DNA from: Ruminococcaceae bacterium UBA4306
GTDB taxonomy: Bacteria; Bacillota; Clostridia; Oscillospirales; Acutalibacteraceae
Assembly: GCA_002394725.1 (NCBI GenBank)
Contig: DGUQ01000137.1
Location: 2,764-7,835, forward strand
DNA length: 5,072 nt
Reading direction: 5' to 3'
Part shown: positions 1-5,072 of the stretch, piece after piece
Layout of the letters: each line of letters begins with the position of its first letter
How positions within the stretch are numbered: position 1 is the first letter of the stretch
Notes under the pieces: model-generated
Seen by the model: the letters and a program-made list of their open reading frames with translations, nothing else
What the model was told of the DNA's origin: nothing
The model's database searches: none
Translations under genes and position numbers: made by a program

Positions 1-2496
1 TACTCCACAAAAGATAAACAAGTGAAATTCCGCCGTCATCAGCCGCTTGAGGAAGAAGCGGCGGCACGGCGCAAGGAGGTCACCAAGGACGAGTTGATCC
101 GCGGCAAGCTGGAGTTCAGTATGCCGGAGAAGATCAACGCGCCGGAGGTCCAGCTCGAGCCGGAGCTCGACCCCAACGCCACCATCGCCGAGGACATCAT
201 CGAGGACGTGGTGGACGTCAAGAAGCTGCGCAACATCTATGTACAGGATATCGATGACATCGACGTCAGCCTTGACCCGGCACAAGCGCCCGAGAAGCCC
301 GAACAGACCGCGGAGCATCATGGATCCCATCCTCCCAAAAAGCAGTCGAAGTCTTACACCCCCTCGGGCGATACGGTCGTGGAGACCATCCCCGTGTATC
401 AGCACGAGGAGAGCGTGGAAAAGCTCTATCTCAAGGCAGGACGCTTCACCGATGTGGTCGAAAGCGAATACGACGAATACCTCAAATCCACCGACCCCAC
501 CATCTCGGGGAATTACCACGCGACCAAGCCGATGGTCAGACCGCACCAAAGCCTGCTGTATACCCTTACGCAGATCGCCGCGCGTCACAAGACAGAATCG
601 GCACAAAAACAAAAGAACAAAGAGATCATGCGCAACAACTTTGACGAGGAAGCGCCCAAGCCCAAGAAAAAGAAGCGCTCGCGTGTCGTCAAGTTTTTCC
701 GCGTACTGGGTGCCGTGATCTCGTCGGGCATCACCACCCCGTCCGAGGATGAGCAGATGCGCGCGATGGACTACAACAACAATGAGGACGAGCAATACAT
801 CTTCGACACCATCCGCCAGAATATCAAGCGTCAGCTCACCCATCTGCTGCTCGCGTTGCTGATCGGTATCGGCATGCTCGGTCTGACGATCTGGGAGCGT
901 ATGGCAGGCGCGGCGACAGTCGCCGCGAACGGCGCCGGAAGCGCGTTCACCTTCTGCGGACTGTATCTGATCCTCACCTTCGCGCTGGGACTGGTCGCGC
1001 GTCACACCCTGATCGACGGGCTCAAGCCGTTGGCACACTTCAAATTCAACTGCGGCACCGTGATCTCACTCTCCTACATCGCGTGCTTTTTGCAGTGCCT
1101 TGTCTCTCTCTTTACCTGTACCTCCTTTGTCGGAGGCGACCACCATCTGTACAGCTTTGTCGTCGCGTTCGCGCTGATTCTGAACGCTACGGGCAGACTG
1201 CTGATGGCATTAAGGGTCAAAAGCAACTTTAAATTCATCAACGCGCACTCCCCTGCTTATGCGGCAAAGATATATGACGACGTAGAAACAGCGCGCAGGC
1301 TGGTCAGCGGCACGACCTCCTCCAAGGGGATCATCGCCTATCAGCATGTCACACGCTTTTTATCGGACTTTTTGAAGATCTCTTACGCGCCCGACCCGAG
1401 TGAGGAGCTCACCGGCAAGATGGCGCCGATCGCGATCATCAGCTCGCTTGTCGTCACCATCCTCTACGCGGTCATCTTCAAAAGTGTACAGGGCGCAGTG
1501 TCGGCGCTGACGGTCATGCTGTGCATCGGCATTCCCTTCACCGGTATGCTCGCAGGCAACCTGCCCATGCTGTTATTCAGCCGCAAGATGCTGCGTGAGG
1601 ACGCGATGGTAGCCGGCTATCCGTCGGTGCGCCAGTTCTGCGACACCAACGCCGTCATGCTCAACGCCACCGACCTCTTCCCCAACGGCTCTGTCAAGCT
1701 CGAGGAGATGTACCCCCTGCAACAGTACAGAATCAGCGAGAACCTGCTGCTTGCCACCGCGGTATTGCGTGAGGCGAATTCGCCCATCGCGCCGGTCTTT
1801 GACGAGCTGGTGATGGAGAACAACAACGTCCTGCCCTCTGTCGAGAGCGTCATGTATGAGGACAAGAGCGGCGTGGTCGGCTGGATCAAGGGTGAGCGCA
1901 TCCTGATCGGCAACATGAAGCTGATGAACCGCTACCACATCACCATCCCCACCACCGATATCCCCTTCAAAAAGAGGGGCGGCAATCTTGAGATCGCGTA
2001 TGTCGCGGTCGCGGGACAGGCGGTCGCGGTACTGGGCTTGTCCTATGACGCGGTGGATCCCCTCAAAACACAGATCCAGCGCGCCGAGAAAACCGGTCTT
2101 TCGTTTATCGTGAGCACTACCGACGCCAACATCACACCCGAGCTGATCGCGACACGCTACGAGATCTTCTACCGTTCGGTCAAGGTCACCGCGCCGGGCT
2201 ATTCCAACGTTATCGATGAAGCCACCGAGAAGGTGGAGGAAGCCTCGCGCGCCTATGTCGCGACACGCGGACGCATCGGCTCGCTGGCACGCGCCGTGGG
2301 CGGATGTATCAGCGTTAAATCCAACATCAGTCTGGGCATCGTGATCGAGATCTTCGGCATGATACTGGGCATCCTGCTGTGCGCGACCCTCGCGCTGTAC
2401 GCCTCTGTGGCACGGCTGTCGATCGTCGAGCTGCTGATCTACATCGGCTTTTGGGTCGCCGCGACCCTCATTGCCGAGCTGGTCAGACGACCGTAA
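1..2496 (+). CDS. Degenerate P1B-type ATPase-like membrane protein (predicted pseudo-ATPase), 5' end not resolved
   Basis: Residues are numbered from the GTG at 22. The frame is open to the left edge and no ribosome binding site precedes that GTG, so the true start probably lies upstream. Residues 1-265 are charged, cytoplasmic-looking and cysteine-free (no metal-binding CxxC domain), ending in a basic stretch at 212-221. Eight hydrophobic segments follow, near 271-290, 307-326, 343-366, 375-395, 468-488, 491-518, 768-791 and 799-819. This is the 4+2+2 pattern of P1B ATPases, with a P/N-like domain at 540-765. N548-A-T-D-L-F-P-N-G556 aligns gap-free with DKTGTLTxG, so the phosphorylated Asp is Asn. 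A GERILIGN motif (624-631), DPLK (679-682) and TTD (699-701, for TGD) keep family spacing. TGES, CPC and GDGxND are missing, and both the actuator loop (about 70 residues) and the P domain are short. Transport seems impossible; a scaffold or sensor role is my inference. The fold call is fairly secure, the function unknown. Confidence 0.8.
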   Translation, partial: YSTKDKQVKFRRHQPLEEEAAARRKEVTKDELIRGKLEFSMPEKINAPEVQLEPELDPNATIAEDIIEDVVDVKKLRNIYVQDIDDIDVSLDPAQAPEKPEQTAEHHGSHPPKKQSKSYTPSGDTVVETIPVYQHEESVEKLYLKAGRFTDVVESEYDEYLKSTDPTISGNYHATKPMVRPHQSLLYTLTQIAARHKTESAQKQKNKEIMRNNFDEEAPKPKKKKRSRVVKFFRVLGAVISSGITTPSEDEQMRAMDYNNNEDEQYIFDTIRQNIKRQLTHLLLALLIGIGMLGLTIWERMAGAATVAANGAGSAFTFCGLYLILTFALGLVARHTLIDGLKPLAHFKFNCGTVISLSYIACFLQCLVSLFTCTSFVGGDHHLYSFVVAFALILNATGRLLMALRVKSNFKFINAHSPAYAAKIYDDVETARRLVSGTTSSKGIIAYQHVTRFLSDFLKISYAPDPSEELTGKMAPIAIISSLVVTILYAVIFKSVQGAVSALTVMLCIGIPFTGMLAGNLPMLLFSRKMLREDAMVAGYPSVRQFCDTNAVMLNATDLFPNGSVKLEEMYPLQQYRISENLLLATAVLREANSPIAPVFDELVMENNNVLPSVESVMYEDKSGVVGWIKGERILIGNMKLMNRYHITIPTTDIPFKKRGGNLEIAYVAVAGQAVAVLGLSYDAVDPLKTQIQRAEKTGLSFIVSTTDANITPELIATRYEIFYRSVKVTAPGYSNVIDEATEKVEEASRAYVATRGRIGSLARAVGGCISVKSNISLGIVIEIFGMILGILLCATLALYASVARLSIVELLIYIGFWVAATLIAELVRRP

Positions 2497-2513
2497 GGGC
2501 ACGTGTGCCTTTT
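2495..2513 (+). terminator. Weak terminator-like hairpin after the pseudo-ATPase gene
   Basis: A 7-bp stem (2495-2501 with 2506-2512, one G-T pair) closes a CGTG loop. It starts inside the TAA stop codon and is followed by only four T's (2510-2513) and then CCTT. Its position fits an intrinsic terminator, but the stem is short and the T tract poor, so it may be inefficient. Confidence 0.35.
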
Positions 2514-2525
2514 CCTTAGATCAAA

Positions 2526-2576
2526 ACGGTTGTGCCTGTAGGGGCGTGATCATCGCATAATCGGTCAAACAACCGT
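2526..2576. repeat. Perfect 8-bp inverted repeat straddling the left end of the element
   Basis: ACGGTTGT at 2526-2533 is exactly complementary to ACAACCGT at 2569-2576, with a 35-base spacer. The left arm lies outside the proposed repeat element and the right arm inside it. It could form a long-loop stem in RNA, or it may be chance. Confidence 0.3.
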
Positions 2577-2663
2577 AAGAAATGAATACTGAATCATGGA
2601 AGTATCATAACAAAACGATTATTTCAATATAGGTTTTCGGGAGGGTCAAGACCCTCCCCTACA
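2537..2663. repeat. MITE-like intergenic element with TGTAGGGG/CCCCTACA inverted ends
   Basis: Perfect 8-bp terminal inverted repeats (TGTAGGGG at 2537-2544, CCCCTACA at 2656-2663) bound a 127-bp noncoding segment. The right end carries a strong GC-rich hairpin: 2639-2646 pairs with 2651-2658, extendable by C2647-G2650, with no T tract. The interior from about 2577 to 2637 is AT-rich, unlike the flanking genes. I see no clear target-site duplication. From memory, elements beginning TGTAGGGGCG and ending GGGAGGGTCAAGACCCTCCCCTACA-like are abundant between genes in Ruminococcus-type genomes; copy number here cannot be tested from one window. The element ends 9 bases before the rpe ribosome binding site, so rpe transcription must start in it or cross it. 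Confidence 0.6.
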
Positions 2664-2685
2664 CAATCTCTTAAGGAGTTTCATT

Positions 2686-3336
2686 ATGTTAATTGCACCT
2701 TCCCTGTTATCCTGTGATTTTTCCGTGTTCCGCGACGAGATCGTCCGCATCGATCAGGGCGGCGCGGATATCATGCACCTCGACGTCATGGACGGTCACT
2801 TTGTGCCGAACCTCACCTTCGGCGCGCCGGTCATCAAAAAGCTCAGAAAGGCGACCGAAAAGCCCTTTGACGTCCACTTGATGATCAGTGAACCGCACCG
2901 CTATATCAATGACTTTGCCGACGCCGGCGCGGATATTATCTCCTTTCATACTGAGTCTGACAGCGACATTGACGAGACCTTGAAGCTGATCGAGGCGCGT
3001 GGGATCAAGCCTGCCCTCGCCATCAAGCCGGGTACCGCGCCGCAGGTCGTCCTGCCGTATCTTGACAGGCTGTACATGGTGCTGGTGATGACGGTGGAGC
3101 CGGGCTTCGGCGGACAGAGCTTTATGCCCGACATGATGGAGAAGGTCACCTTCCTCAAGGCGGAGATCGAGAAGCGCGGGCTCTCTACCCTGATCGAGGT
3201 AGACGGCGGTATCGCCAAGGACACCATCGCCGTTGCCGCGAAAGCAGGCGTGGATATCTGCGTGGCAGGCACGGCGGTATTCGGTGCTCCCGACGCAAAG
3301 GAAGCGATCACCGAGCTGCGCGGATTGTGCGAATAA
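2686..3336 (+). CDS. rpe: Ribulose-phosphate 3-epimerase
   Basis: Cytoplasmic enzyme that interconverts D-ribulose 5-phosphate and D-xylulose 5-phosphate in the non-oxidative pentose phosphate pathway. The 216-residue product has the usual family length and a single TIM barrel. Visible family motifs are the N-terminal APSLLSCDF (4-12); MHLDVMDGHFVPN (30-42), holding metal ligand H31 and catalytic/metal ligand D33; DVHLMI (62-67) with metal ligand H64; the VEPGFGGQSF phosphate-side loop (137-146); EVDGGI (171-176) with the second catalytic Asp, D173; and the C-terminal AGTAVFG phosphate-binding turn (194-200). No key residue is missing. ATG at 2686 follows AAGGAG (2673-2678) with 7-base spacing. 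Many clostridia place rpe after rsgA; here it stands alone between a repeat element and a strong terminator. I found no convincing -35/-10 pair between 2497 and 2672. Confidence 0.97.
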   Translation: MLIAPSLLSCDFSVFRDEIVRIDQGGADIMHLDVMDGHFVPNLTFGAPVIKKLRKATEKPFDVHLMISEPHRYINDFADAGADIISFHTESDSDIDETLKLIEARGIKPALAIKPGTAPQVVLPYLDRLYMVLVMTVEPGFGGQSFMPDMMEKVTFLKAEIEKRGLSTLIEVDGGIAKDTIAVAAKAGVDICVAGTAVFGAPDAKEAITELRGLCE

Positions 3337-3377
3337 GCGTATCGATTTTTCATAACACAACAGAAAACGGACATAAT

Positions 3378-3410
3378 AAAAAGCAGGAGCATGAACTCCT
3401 GCTTTTTTTT
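3378..3410. terminator. Strong bidirectional intrinsic terminator between convergent genes
   Basis: AGCAGGAG (3382-3389) pairs perfectly with CTCCTGCT (3396-3403) around a CATGAA loop. The upstream A's extend the stem into the T run, which covers 3403-3410 (eight T's). On the minus strand the same stem is followed by TTTTTATTA. It therefore serves rpe from the left and the lipoprotein gene from the right. The rpe stop is about 40 bases away and the lipoprotein stop about 55. No gene is visible in 3411-3465. Confidence 0.9.
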
Positions 3411-3465
3411 ATGATATGGATTCTTGCTGCGGCGTTCTGTGCCACCTCCATGCAATGACTGATTT

Positions 3466-3978
3466 TTATTTGATCTCTTTACCGTTAGCGTCATACTTGG
3501 TATGAGTGGTGGTGCCGTCCTCATTATAGGTAGTCACTACGGTAGACTTCACTTTGCCCTGCGCGTCCATTGTGGTTCTCTTTGTCTCAAAGCCGCTCTC
3601 GTTGTGCTCCAGAGCGATCTGAGAGGTGATCTTGCCCTCGGTATCGTAGTGGATCTCCTTCGACACAAAGCCGTTATCATCGTATTCGTAGCCGATCGAG
3701 CCCTGCAGCTTACCGAGAGAGTCATAGGTATAGTTGCGCACGACGCGACCCTTTTCATCCTTATCCAACTTGTAATAACCGGTCGCTTTGCCCTCGGCAG
3801 TGGTGGCGTTAGGCACGGCGCCCTCGGGGAGCGATGCCGCGCTCAGCGCGCTCGATGAGCTTGACGCGTTGGAAGAGCTGCCGGTATCAGCCTTTTTGCT
3901 CCCCTTATTACAGCCTGCCATAGCGGCGACAGACAGGATGAGCATCACAGCGAGCAATAACGAAATGATCCGTTTCAT
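3466..3978 (-). CDS. Small surface lipoprotein with YD-like 26-residue repeats
   Basis: Predicted 170-residue lipoprotein. Residues 1-22 form a type II signal peptide (KR, then a hydrophobic core), with lipobox M-A-G-C and lipidated Cys23. A Ser/Ala-rich linker (about 34-49) would carry the chain away from the membrane. Residues 85-170 are repetitive: YDSLGK at 85, YDTEGK at 111, MDAQGK at 137 and YDANGK at 162. Spacing is 26, 26 and 25 residues, each with a half-unit resembling EYDDNGF or EHNESGF. The pattern recalls RHS/YD or MORN-like beta-strand repeats, without toxin or enzyme motifs. I chose ATG at 3978 over 4020 because AGGAGAGG lies 4 bases upstream (AGGAG core at 7-base spacing) and the signal peptide begins there. 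It is divergent from the hydrolase gene and convergent with rpe. Function unknown; binding or envelope roles are only guesses. Confidence 0.88.
   Translation of the reverse strand: MKRIISLLLAVMLILSVAAMAGCNKGSKKADTGSSSNASSSSSALSAASLPEGAVPNATTAEGKATGYYKLDKDEKGRVVRNYTYDSLGKLQGSIGYEYDDNGFVSKEIHYDTEGKITSQIALEHNESGFETKRTTMDAQGKVKSTVVTTYNEDGTTTHTKYDANGKEIK
3496..3726 (-). repeat. Three tandem 26/26/25-residue protein repeats in the lipoprotein
   Basis: Residues 85-110, 111-136 and 137-161 of the lipoprotein align without internal gaps except for one residue lost in the third copy; a nine-residue partial copy ends the protein. Conserved positions are aromatic/Met-Asp-x-x-Gly-Lys at the start and Gly at the 19th position. 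Similarity is visible at protein level only. Confidence 0.7.
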
Positions 3979-3982
3979 AAAA

Positions 3983-3990
3983 CCTCTCCT
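3983..3990 (-). promoter_or_regulatory. Ribosome binding site that fixes the lipoprotein start
   Basis: On the minus strand this reads AGGAGAGG, with the AGGAG core 7 bases before ATG 3978. The longer in-frame reading from ATG 4020 has no comparable site and would bury the signal peptide behind 14 charged residues. Confidence 0.85.
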
Positions 3991-4028
3991 TATACATAGC
4001 GGTCGCGCCATCATGCGCAACGCTCTTA

Positions 4029-4056
4029 TTGATCGTGATTTGACATCTGCTATTAT
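4029..4056 (+). promoter_or_regulatory. Promoter of the hydrolase gene (-35/extended -10), overlapping the divergent one
   Basis: TTGATC (4029-4034), a 16-base spacer and TATTAT (4051-4056) preceded by TGC form an extended -10 promoter. Transcription would start near 4063, giving a leader of about 33 bases. Its -10 box overlaps the opposite promoter's -10 box by five bases, so the two polymerases cannot open the DNA together. Confidence 0.6.
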
Positions 4057-4079
4057 AGCACAAATTACGATTTAGTCAA
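4052..4079 (-). promoter_or_regulatory. Promoter of the lipoprotein gene (-35/extended -10)
   Basis: On the minus strand TTGACT (4079-4074), a 16-base spacer and TATAAT (4057-4052, perfect consensus) preceded by TGC form a strong vegetative-type extended -10 promoter. Transcription would start near 4045, giving a leader of about 65 bases. That leader holds a short imperfect hairpin (4002-4008 with 4015-4021, one mismatch). Confidence 0.8.
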
Positions 4080-4085
4080 CACGAT

Positions 4086-4091
4086 GGAGGG
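4086..4091 (+). promoter_or_regulatory. Ribosome binding site that fixes the hydrolase start
   Basis: GGAGGG sits 4 bases before ATG 4096 (GGAGG core at 5-base spacing). An in-frame ATG at 4084 overlaps this site and has no Shine-Dalgarno of its own, so 4096 is preferred. Confidence 0.8.
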
Positions 4092-4095
4092 TATT

Positions 4096-5072
4096 ATGAT
4101 CATCAAATCCGATAAAAAAGAATGGCTGCTGCGCTATATGATCTCGGATTCACCTCGACAAACCGCCCTGCAAAGGATCACGGCGGATCACGATTTTTTG
4201 CCGAAGAACAGTTGTTTTTTCAGTTCGGCAGCCTGCTGTGTCGCGGCGGCGCTGAGTATGAGCACCGGGGATGAAAAGCTCCTGCGCGATAATCTGAGCG
4301 CCTTGGGCTACAGTGATATCATCACGATCGCCTTCCGAAACACCGAGCGTGACAAGGTCGGCATGTGTATCGCGAGCCGTATCAGGGAGAACCGCCTGCA
4401 AATCGCCGCGGTACTGCGCGACACAAGCGGCAGCGAGTGGTACTCTAACTTTGACGTCGGTTACTCGGCGGAGCACAGCGGCTTTGCGAAGGCGGCTGAC
4501 TTTGCGGAGCTGAAGCTCGGCGACTATGTATTCACCCACGCTATCGGGACGGAGCCGGAGTTCTTTTTGACAGGCTACAGCCGCGGCGGCGCTGTCGCCA
4601 ATATTCTCGCCAAGCGATTATGCGACCGCTACGGGCTTGAGCGCGTCTGTGCCTATACCTTCGCGTCCCCCTCCACCACGCTCAGCCGCCATACCAACCG
4701 CTACAACTGCATCTATAATCTTGTGCGGCAGGAGGATCTGTTCACCCGTGTGCCGCCGGAGGGATGGGGATATACCAAATACGGCAAAACTATCTCGCTG
4801 TCGGACGCAGGCGATATATCGGCGCGCTATCGTCAGCTCACGGGTGAGGACTACATCGGCTTCACCCGTCAAGGAGCCGTAGATAACTTTATCGGCGCTG
4901 TCTATGACCTCGCGCCGAACGTCAATGCCTACTACCGCCGTCGCAGAGATGTCGGCGACCGCAAGCTCAGCCTCTATGAACTCATGACCTCGGTCGCTCA
5001 TATGCTGTCACAGAATAAGGATGACGCCGCCGCGGAGATCTTCCTCTCGGCGATGATGTCCGACTACGCCGA
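4096..5072 (+). CDS. Class 3 lipase-like alpha/beta hydrolase, 3' end beyond the window
   Basis: At least 325 residues, with no stop before the right edge. FLTGYSRGGAVAN (157-169) is the nucleophile elbow (GxSxG), with Ser162 as predicted nucleophile. YTFASPS (187-193) is the next strand, as in Lipase_3/DUF2974-type proteins. NLVRQEDLFTRVPP (208-221) supplies the likely acid Asp214, followed by WGYTKYG (224-230). The catalytic His is not evident and may lie beyond 5072. Upstream, RDTSGSEWYSNFDVG (108-122) and HSGFAKAAD (127-135) match the entry region of this group. There is no signal peptide or membrane segment, so the enzyme appears cytoplasmic, though lipases of this fold are often secreted. 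The substrate (lipid, ester or acyl compound) cannot be told. Start at 4096 is set by the GGAGGG site. The gene is divergent from the lipoprotein gene; co-regulation is inference. Confidence 0.85.
   Translation, partial: MIIKSDKKEWLLRYMISDSPRQTALQRITADHDFLPKNSCFFSSAACCVAAALSMSTGDEKLLRDNLSALGYSDIITIAFRNTERDKVGMCIASRIRENRLQIAAVLRDTSGSEWYSNFDVGYSAEHSGFAKAADFAELKLGDYVFTHAIGTEPEFFLTGYSRGGAVANILAKRLCDRYGLERVCAYTFASPSTTLSRHTNRYNCIYNLVRQEDLFTRVPPEGWGYTKYGKTISLSDAGDISARYRQLTGEDYIGFTRQGAVDNFIGAVYDLAPNVNAYYRRRRDVGDRKLSLYELMTSVAHMLSQNKDDAAAEIFLSAMMSDYA

Noticed and set aside
22..24. GTG at 22 as the true start of the first gene
   Set aside because: No Shine-Dalgarno in 1-21 and the frame stays open to the edge, so a start upstream of the window is more likely. 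AAGGAGGT at 73-80 is 13 bases before an in-frame TTG at 94, too far to be convincing.
1663..1701. Asp551 as an alternative phosphorylation site
   Set aside because: Using it breaks the gap-free match of T550 and G556 to the DKTGTLTxG pattern and leaves no Lys or Thr-Gly after the Asp. Asn548 is the better equivalent.
1573..2502. Minus-strand open frame of 309 codons
   Set aside because: It lies fully opposite the membrane protein gene. Its product is rich in D, R, H and Q with no domain, typical of the antisense of GC-rich coding DNA, and it has no ribosome binding site.
2639..2658. GC-rich hairpin as an intrinsic terminator before rpe
   Set aside because: It is followed by CTACACAATC with no T tract on the plus strand and by GAAAACC on the minus strand. 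It is better explained as part of the repeat element.
2707..3360. Minus-strand open frame of 217 codons opposite rpe
   Set aside because: It is antisense to a confidently identified enzyme gene, and its translation shows no family motif.
3979..4020. N-terminal extension of the lipoprotein to ATG 4020
   Set aside because: It would put 14 residues, several of them Arg, before a classic lipoprotein signal. The good ribosome binding site lies inside this stretch, in front of ATG 3978.
4040..4071. TTGACA at 4040 as a forward -35 box
   Set aside because: No acceptable -10 lies 16-18 bases downstream; the nearest, TACGAT at 4066-4071, is 20 bases away. The TTGATC/TATTAT pair fits better.
4150..5001. 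Short minus- and plus-strand frames inside the hydrolase region
   Set aside because: They are out-of-frame shadows of a continuous plus-strand reading from 4096 that carries clear lipase motifs.

Overview
The window looks like chromosomal DNA from a Gram-positive clostridial gut bacterium, probably Oscillospiraceae/Ruminococcus-like. This is inferred from GC-rich codon use (ctg, cgc, gtc, atc, acc), strong GGAGG-type ribosome binding sites, a Firmicutes-type lipoprotein signal, and an intergenic repeat with TGTAGGGG/CCCCTACA ends that I recall from such genomes. Taxonomy cannot be proven from this window.

Layout: (1) 1-2496 (+) is the 3' part, probably nearly all, of a large membrane protein. 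Its 8-helix topology and cytoplasmic domain order match a P1B-type ATPase, but the catalytic residues are gone. The phosphorylation motif DKTGTLT(x)G reads NATDLFP(N)G, TGES is absent, CPC is absent, TGD reads TTD, and the GDGxND segment appears deleted. It also carries about 265 residues of charged N-terminal extension. (2) 2497-2685 is intergenic, with a weak terminator-like hairpin and a 127-bp MITE-like element ending 9 bases before the rpe ribosome binding site. (3) 2686-3336 (+) is rpe, ribulose-phosphate 3-epimerase, complete. (4) 3378-3410 is a strong bidirectional terminator between convergent genes. (5) 3466-3978 (-) is a small lipoprotein with three 26-residue YD-like repeats. (6) 4029-4079 holds two divergent extended -10 promoters that share one near-palindromic -10 box. 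(7) 4096-5072 (+) is a class 3 lipase-like alpha/beta hydrolase with a GYSRGG nucleophile elbow, running off the right edge.

The genes do not form one pathway. rpe is a pentose phosphate housekeeping gene isolated by terminators. The lipoprotein and hydrolase are a divergent pair whose expression may be linked by the shared promoter. The most unusual object is the catalytically dead P-type ATPase-like protein, whose long intact reading frame argues for a retained non-pumping role.
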